From assembly GCA_947683625.1 (NCBI GenBank), contig CANTUR010000066.1, forward strand, positions 1,116,001 through 1,180,000: DNA of 64,000 nt, given 5' to 3'. Below, piece after piece: positions 57,786 to 64,000 of the stretch. The stretch's first letter is position 1. Each line of letters starts with the position of its first letter. Under the pieces are notes generated by a model. The model ran no database searches. It saw nothing but the letters and a program-made list of their open reading frames with translations, and had not been told where the DNA came from. The translations under genes were made by a program, and so were the position numbers. The DNA is from Mallotus nudiflorus. Taxonomy: Eukaryota > Streptophyta > Magnoliopsida > Malpighiales > Euphorbiaceae.

Positions 57786-59951
57786 AACTCCTCCCCAACG
57801 TTCATTATAGCACCGTCAACTTCTCCTTTTCTATTCTCTAGCCAAATGACCTTCGTTTGTTGTGAAATTTGAACCATCAATACTTCTCAACCTCATCTAC
57901 ATCTTTGTAAATTTATCTTATAAGAATTGACCCGAATTTAATTAGTTTGAGTTCTAAAAGTTTGGCTTGAACTTTCTAGTGATAAATCACCATTTTTGGC
58001 AACTGTTGGCTATTTTAACCAACACCATCAGACTTATTTCATTTTCAAGAGTTGATAAATACCAATTTTATGTCCGATCTGTGTTGTCTCGGTCTTGATT
58101 TAAGTATAATCGGTAATTTTTATTCTCCTCTATGATCTATTTATTTAGAGGTTGTTAGTGGAGTTTGAGATTATTTTGAGTTCCATACATTGTTGTGAAC
58201 ATATTGATATGCTTGATTTATATATAAGATGATTTTCTAGAGAGAAATCTAGCGAGTTCCAACCGAATTCCGATGAGGAATAGTGATTAGTCCAAAAAAT
58301 TATGATTTTCTTTTTAATAAATAGTATAAATTCTCATGATTAATTTTTGTAATTAGAGCTAGGTCCGATTCCTCACAGATTTTGAGATAAAAATCCTAGA
58401 ATCATTTTGGTGGAAATTTCTTCATTTCCATATAAATTGTTTTAATTCACCAAAATAAATTCTCTTAACCTCAAATGTCATATTTAGGATATTTCCAAGT
58501 CTATTTTAGTAATTCCTTAATTTTAGTAAATTTTATGGAATTTTGGGAAATTATTATGAATTTATATGATATATATAAGCATGTTTTAAATAAATATTAT
58601 TTATTATAGAGAGTTCCAAAGCAAGAGTCGTAGTGTTTGGATAGCTGAGGGCACGTCGACTGACATGCTCCGCCTATGAATTAATTTTATAAAATGTTTG
58701 TTGAGATTATATAAATGAGGATTTTTCATGAGATAAATATTATACTAAGTTGCTCTTATAAATTTAATTACAAATGTGAATATTATTATGAGCATGAGTT
58801 ATTGATTATATTGTTGCTAAGGAATTAAAGAAGAAACTCTAGCATAATTTCATTTTACTATATTTATTTTATTTTATTTTTATCACTTATAATAAGTATG
58901 TTTTGGAGAAAATGGTAGAACATGCTACCTATTGGGCGTCATCATGACTATGTGTGCACTAGTGTTGATTATGAAATGACCATTGATTTATTGATTGTGA
59001 GCCTTGGTTGAGTAAGTCTCTTTGGGCAGGAATAGGGATTGTGAGCCTTGGTTGAGTAAGTCTCTCTAGGCAAGATTTATGGTTGAGCCCTAATTGAGTG
59101 AGTCTCTCTGGGCAAGTGTATGTTTACTAGTTGGACACTGGTAAGCTTGCTCTTTGAACGCCAGTAAATAATTAGTGTAAGAGACCAACTGTGGTTGGAC
59201 CCTAGTTAAGTGTGCTCTCTGAGATCGACAATTATTTTGGATTTAAGAGAGCCGAAAGTTTAGTATAGTTGAGGTTTAGGGTTCTATCGTGATTTTCACT
59301 AAAGATTTTAATTTATATGATTTCATATAAGAGTTTTTCATAAAAGTGATGTATAAATTTTTTTGGAAAGGATTTTATAAAAATATAATTAAGTTATTTA
59401 AAGGGTTTTATATGTTTATTTTATTTTAAGAATTTTAATTGATTATTTTCAAACCAGCATGCATTTTACAAGATTGATTCACTCAGTAAGGTCTAATTCC
59501 CCTCAATCTTATTTTTCTAAAGATCTCACCATCAGCCTGATAGTTATCACTATTTGCATTTGGTTTCTTCTTCCTCGACTATCTTATAGGTTTATTTGAT
59601 ATTTATGTTGTGTAATTAAATTCTAAAACACCACAGTAGTAGTCATCTTATATTATAATTTTTATTATGATACAGATATATGTATGTTGATATAATTGCG
59701 TTGAGATGTTAATGATAATGGTGATATTGAAGTATTTATGGATGATGAATATTTTTGGAAGTGTTAATTGAAATTTTCAGGTTTAGGTTTGTTCCCGGTA
59801 TAGAGAAAATTCTGCTAGAATTTCTTTAAAATATTTAAAATGGTAAATTTTAATGTGAAAATTTTCTTAAGGCTTACTATAGGTTTTAAAAGCTTTATAC
59901 TTTTTCATTCCCTAGTGCCGGTCACGTGGCTTTTGGGTTTGGGTCATGACA
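57786..59951 (+). repeat. 3' LTR of element F (start deleted)
   Basis: 2166 bp ending GGGTTTGGGTCATGACA. It contains three to four copies of a GAGCCTTGGTTGAGTAAGTC-type subrepeat (about 58999-59240) and the CACTCAGTAAGGTC block, both missing from LTR 1. Its first base follows gag directly. Confidence 0.8.
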
Positions 59952-59953
59952 AA

Positions 59954-60135
59954 ACCCGAGTCTCGAAACCTGAGTATTATTGAAACGAATTGAGGGTGCC
60001 AACTTTAGTTACTAGACTTAGATGTTCGGTATTATAGAAATGACATGAGTCTTGAAACCTCAATATTATTGAAATGACCTGAGGGTGCGAGCTTTAGTCA
60101 CTAGACTTAGATGCTCAGTGTTATTAAAATGACCT
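59954..60135. repeat. 89-bp tandem duplication
   Basis: Two diverged copies (GAGTCTCGAAACCT at 59958, GAGTCTTGAAACCT at 60047), both containing TTATTGAAA and ACTAGACTTAGATG. They lie just beyond the end of element F. Confidence 0.85.
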
Positions 60136-60588
60136 AAGTATGATGAAGATGGAGACAGTTGGCAGCAATATATGCGAAACTTTTGGATTCCATGTCTTTT
60201 AATGTATTTTTTATTTATTTTTAAATTATATAACCATCACGTCTGTTCATGTGTTTGAAGATGAGATGTTTTAGTTGCCATAATCATAATTACTCGATTA
60301 GTGGGATTTTCCTTGCCCTAAAATGCCCTTGATGTTAAGAGAGATAAATTTGAATATTTGCGAGGGTAGTAATTGATTTTTTAGAGTCTTTTTCTTCCTT
60401 TAGATAGTGTATCTTCTTTGCTCATTTGTTACTTTTGATTCCTTTTATTTTTTACATTTTCCTTCTCTGTTTGCTAATTTCTCTCCCATTTCATAGTTGT
60501 TCTCTTTTGTGCCCTAGTGATTTTTTGCTGAAGACTTTTCCTTTGCTAGGTAAATATCTTTCTTTTTTATTTCTTTCTTTTAGTCTCC

Positions 60589-62446
60589 ATGGCCCTTCGG
60601 GAGAGAGTGAGTTCTAATTTGTTTGAATCTAGGATGAGTAAGGAGATCCTTGTGTGGTATAGGAGACGATTTTACATTCCTCAGGAATATGTGTTACACA
60701 CAGTGAGCAAGAACTTTAAGGCTCATGCACCCCTTTTAGAAATGTAGAGTTTGAGGTTTCCTTTAGATTTTTTTTATTAAGGCCTTTTTTAAACGATTTA
60801 ACATAGCTCCTGGCCAACTTTACCCAAATAGCTACTAGATTCTAACTGGTTGTATAGAGGTTGTCCATAGGGAGGGTTGAGAGCCAGATCTAGATGTCTT
60901 TTAGTATATTTATAGCTTAATTAAGAAGAAGGGGAAGGTGATGTTTTCCCTATTGGTTGTCCTCAACCATGGTATTTTTATTAAGCTTCCAGAGCTTTAG
61001 AAGTCTTGGAGGCACCAATTCTTTGTTATTAAGCATATGTCAAACTTTGTTGATGTCTAACATTTATAAGTTGAGGATTGTCAAGCTTCATAAGAATATA
61101 GACTTAATGCTCAAGCTTCACAAGAATATAGACTTAATGCTCAAGCTTCACAAGAATTGCATAACTGAGGATATGTCTATTGAGACATTCTCTCAGTGGT
61201 ATATCCAGAGGCTTTATCTAGGCTATGGCTATAGAAACACTAATGGTAATTATATGAACCTTTCCTAAGGTATCTGCTAACTCTTCTTTTATTTTCATGT
61301 AGATGGTTGAATATTTTACATTTGTGGTTGGACTATTTTCAGATGATGAGCAAGAGAATGTTTGGGAGGTCATTCAGCCTGTCCTGGAGACAGAGACTGT
61401 TGATGTGCAGACTAACATTCCAGTTGATGCTAGATAGGATTTATTGGGGAACCTTGCTCAAAAGGATGTATCTAATTCTTCTAGAAAGTGCTCCTAGGAT
61501 GATGGCTTAAATGAGGAGGAGTTAATTAAGGGGACCAAGTTATATGTCAAGCATCCCTAAATACTAGGATGCCCAAACATAAAGAAGTGGATCATGCAAA
61601 AAATGAATCTTCTGAGCATCCTGAATACTCAAGTCAGGGACCAATGTGCTAAATCGTTGTGTTTCCCCAAAGACATCTAAAGGTGGATGAATGTGGATAA
61701 GGATGAATTAAGCAATGCCTTGGTTACCCAAGCTTTGGAGGTAATTTTCTAATTTTATGTCTCTTTTCTTCAGGAATTTTTGGTTCTTGACACTTAGTCC
61801 TATCAGCTGGCTCAGGGGATTCTACTAATGAAAGACAATTACTACATCCTTATGATCTAGAATAGTCTGAAGGAGGAGAATCTGGGCATTATTAAAATTG
61901 AGTATAAGGGGAAGCTGAAGAAGGCGGTAGAGGCACTCGAGCTTTGTCAGACTAAGTATGTTGAGGCTTGATCCATGGCTAAGGCTAACTAGAAGAGGGT
62001 CCATGAGCTTGAGCATTCACAAGCTTACCTAACAAAAAGAATTGAGTAGCTAGACACTAAGCTTGAGCCTATGAAGAAAGAGTTAGCTGAAGAGAAGAAA
62101 TCTCAAGCTGATGATAAGAAGAACAACTAGAAGTTGATGAAAAGGTTTTTGAAGGCCTAAAAATTAGAATGTTGAAGGATACTACCTGCTCAACATCCAG
62201 ATTTAGACTTTGCTAAGCTTAAGAAAATAACTTCTAATGATCTAGCCTAACTGGCTGTTGAAGATGAAGCTTTGAAGAAATCTCGTTCTAAGAAAAAGAA
62301 GGATCCAAAGGCTACTAGCAAGAAAACTATTTCTAAGGTCGCTCCTTCAGCATCAAGAGTACTCTCTATGCCAGTATTAAAACTTTTAAGATTGAGGCCC
62401 CTTCATCTGATGTTAGGGCTAACCTTCCTAAGTCTAGGCTTTGATT
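60589..62446 (+). pseudogene. antisense additional gene of Tat element K (PF04195-like), broken
   Basis: The ATG at 60589 opens MALRERVSSNLFESRMSKEI and then IPQEYVL. A region like the putative gypsy-type transposon domain (PF04195) follows at about 60640-61075: SLRFPLDFF, APGQLYPNSY, GCIEVVHREG, VVLNHGIFIKLPE, WRHQFFVI. The later part is charged and likely coiled-coil (ELEHSQAYLTKRIE; KKELAEEKKSQ), with a Lys/Ser tail. Frequent TAG/TGA stops break it. Intron-like GT...AG gaps at 60550-60583 and 61246-61302 would suit a separately transcribed, spliced gene. Its role is unknown even in intact relatives. Confidence 0.68.
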
Positions 62447-62589
62447 AGTAGATACTTATGCATTTTTCATTCTTCTTTTTTCCCCCTTTTTTGAAAGTGG
62501 TTCAAATATGAATGAAAATTTATTCCATTGAAAATTACTTTTGTTCTTAGTACATTTACTTTAGTAATAGTATTTTCTAAAACTATTTA

Positions 62590-64000
62590 AGTTCCAATAT
62601 CGAGGTAGCTCCTTTCCCTGTATGTCTTTGATCTTGTAGGCTCTTCTAGTTATTTTCTCGGTAACCTGATAAGGGTCTTCCTAATTGGGTTTGAGCTTAC
62701 TTTTTCTGAAGTTACCTCTGCCGATGTCAACTCTCTTAAGCACCAAATCTCTGATTTTAAACTACTTTAGCTGGACATGCTTGTTGTGATTTTTGGCTAC
62801 CCTCTATTTATAAGTTATCGCCATAATAGATGCTCGATCCCTAATTTCCTTGAGGAAATCTAGGCATATCATAGCATTGAGTTTATTAACTTCCTGATCT
62901 GATTCTTCTATATCCTGATAGCTAAATGATCCAATCTCCACCAGTATTCTTATATCCATTCTGTATGTCAGACTGAAGGGTATTTCTCTTATTAAGGTTC
63001 TAGGTGTTGTTCTATATCCCAGATAATATTGTTAAGCTCTTCCACTTAGTTTTCTTTCTTCTCATTCAGTCTCTTCTTTAACCTTTGCATAATGATCTTG
63101 TTGTTAACTTCTATCTCTCTATTAGTTTGAGGATGGGCAATGAAGTGAACATGAGTTTTATGCTCAAATTTGAGTAGAATGCCTTGAATTTCTCATTATT
63201 AAATTGTTTCCCATTATCCATTATCGGTGTGTGAGGTATGCCAAACCTGCAGATGACTTCCTTTTAGAAGAAGTGCTATATTCGAGCTTCTATGATAGTT
63301 AGAACAACTTCTACCTCTACTTGGTGAAGTGGTCTATAGCTACGATAAAAAATTTCTTCTATGACGTTAAACTAGGAATATACCTAAGATATAAATTCCC
63401 TAGATTATAAAAAGCCATGGGCTTCCTATTAGATATTGACATTGGTAGGCTTATAATTAAGACGGGCAAACTACTGGCATTCACTGCATTCTTGGATGAG
63501 TTTTTATGCATCTCTGGACATGGTGGGCTAATAGTAACCTTATAGTAATGCTTTTCTAACCAATGAGTTATGGGACTTATTCTCCACAAATTCCCTCATG
63601 AGTTTCTTTAAGTATGTAATTACCTTCTTCCAGTGAAACATATTTGGACCATAGATGGGATACAGATCTTTTATAGAGTTCCCCATTATGCATGGAGTAA
63701 TGTGCAACTCTAATTTTTAAATTTTGAGCTTTGAGTTTTTCTTGGGGTAGAGTTTCTTGTTCCAAATACTGCATGATTTCCCTCTTAATGCCAAATCACC
63801 AATGTTTTTATTTAATGCATCTAGTTATGCTTAAATGGATGTGACATCATCAACTCTAAGTTTTCCTCCTTATTTAGGAGCCAATTGTCTTTTTAAAGGC
63901 CATAAGTAATTATTGTTGACCATTTCTTCCAAGAGTTCAAAAGCTCCATCCACAGTCTTGCACATAAGTGATCTCCTCCTATTGCATCAATAGTATCCCT
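62590..64000 (-). pseudogene. pol end (integrase) of Tat element K, broken
   Basis: In minus direction: a zinc-binding segment with RVAHYSMHNGELYKR and EGNYILKETHEGICGE (63774-63577), then the core with GIPHTPIMDNGKQFNN (about 63240-63180) and HFIAHPQTNREIEVNNK (about 63150-63100). The C-terminal region follows, reading RDLVLKRVDIGRGNFRKSKL and EDPYQVTEKI (62760-62650). The D and E of the catalytic triad are readable in MDNG and REIEV, but stops and frameshifts interrupt it. The N-terminal pol domains are beyond the window. Confidence 0.78.

Larger units (their letters stand above)
54850..59951 (+). mobile_element. Ty3 element F, gag retained, pol deleted
   Basis: Two LTR copies on the plus strand (54850-56395 and 57786-59951) enclose only 1.4 kb: primer site and a decayed gag. 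The gag matches that of chromovirus C in order and wording (SRVGRISFDRIGDALDF here, ARVGRIAFDGTSDPLDF there), so F is a Tekay relative. Protease to integrase are gone, and gag runs straight into a point inside LTR 2, so one deletion removed pol and the head of LTR 2. The true left end lies somewhat before 54850. Confidence 0.83.
60136..64000 (-). mobile_element. Tat-lineage Ty3 element K, 3' part, cut by right window edge
   Basis: The minus strand holds the end of pol (integrase, 64000 down to about 62590). Beyond it, on the plus strand, is an extra gene (60589-62446). Integrase wording (LNLKIRVAHYSMHNGELYKR type; AHPQTNREIEVNNKII) fits the Tat group (Ogre/Retand/Grande), in which an additional antisense gene after pol is a known trait. 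The 3' LTR should lie left of 60550, but no boundary was found. The left limit given is only the end of the tandem duplication. Confidence 0.7.

Noticed and set aside
1..64000. CRISPR arrays, bacterial operons, rRNA genes, organellar inserts
   Set aside because: No regularly spaced short repeats with unique spacers, no ribosome-binding-site organisation and no rRNA or organelle gene wording was seen. The direct repeats present are LTRs, tandem satellites or duplications.

Overview
The window reads as nuclear DNA of a flowering plant, most likely a eudicot. It is AT-rich. Its two recognisable host loci are intron-bearing plant polygalacturonase genes, and its LTR retrotransposons carry initiator-Met tRNA primer sites. 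No bacterial or organellar operon is visible. Most of the window is transposable element, arranged as nested insertions.

Region 1 (1-20600) is a three-level nest. An old Ty1/copia element (H) is split twice. A Ty3/gypsy element (A, 1-4781, running off the left edge) sits in its reverse transcriptase. A solo LTR of a Tekay-like Ty3 element (B) sits in its RNase H. B is itself split by a nearly complete Tekay-type chromovirus (C, 5922-17294), which has 3.2-kb LTRs, a perfect 5-bp target duplication, a clear primer site and polypurine tract, and a gag-pol gene full of stops.

Region 2 (about 21240-36060) is an AT-rich tandem array interrupted twice. One interruption is a Sirevirus-like copia element (D, 21455-28640). 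The other is a Mutator-like transposon (28814-35940) that carries the last exon of an RNA polymerase I subunit gene and holds another copia element (E, 29487-34054).

Region 3 (37277-48490) is the gene-bearing part. PG1 is a polygalacturonase pseudogene with an 8-nt exon deletion. PG2 is an apparently intact 400-residue polygalacturonase. Between them lie a 1.4-kb TRIM element, a 2.6-kb gene-capturing Mutator-like element (a ribosomal protein uL14/RPL23 fragment plus a 200-codon unknown ORF) and a class III peroxidase exon remnant.

Region 4 (48600-54850) is AT-rich intergenic DNA with one dispersed repeat present twice. Region 5 (54850-59951) is a Ty3 element (F) that kept gag but lost pol. 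Region 6 (about 60150-64000) is the 3' part of a Tat-lineage Ty3 element on the minus strand, with an extra antisense gene downstream of pol.

Only PG2 looks like a functional host gene. All large retroelement reading frames seen here are broken. Coordinates come from reading by eye; family names rest on motif recognition, not on searches.
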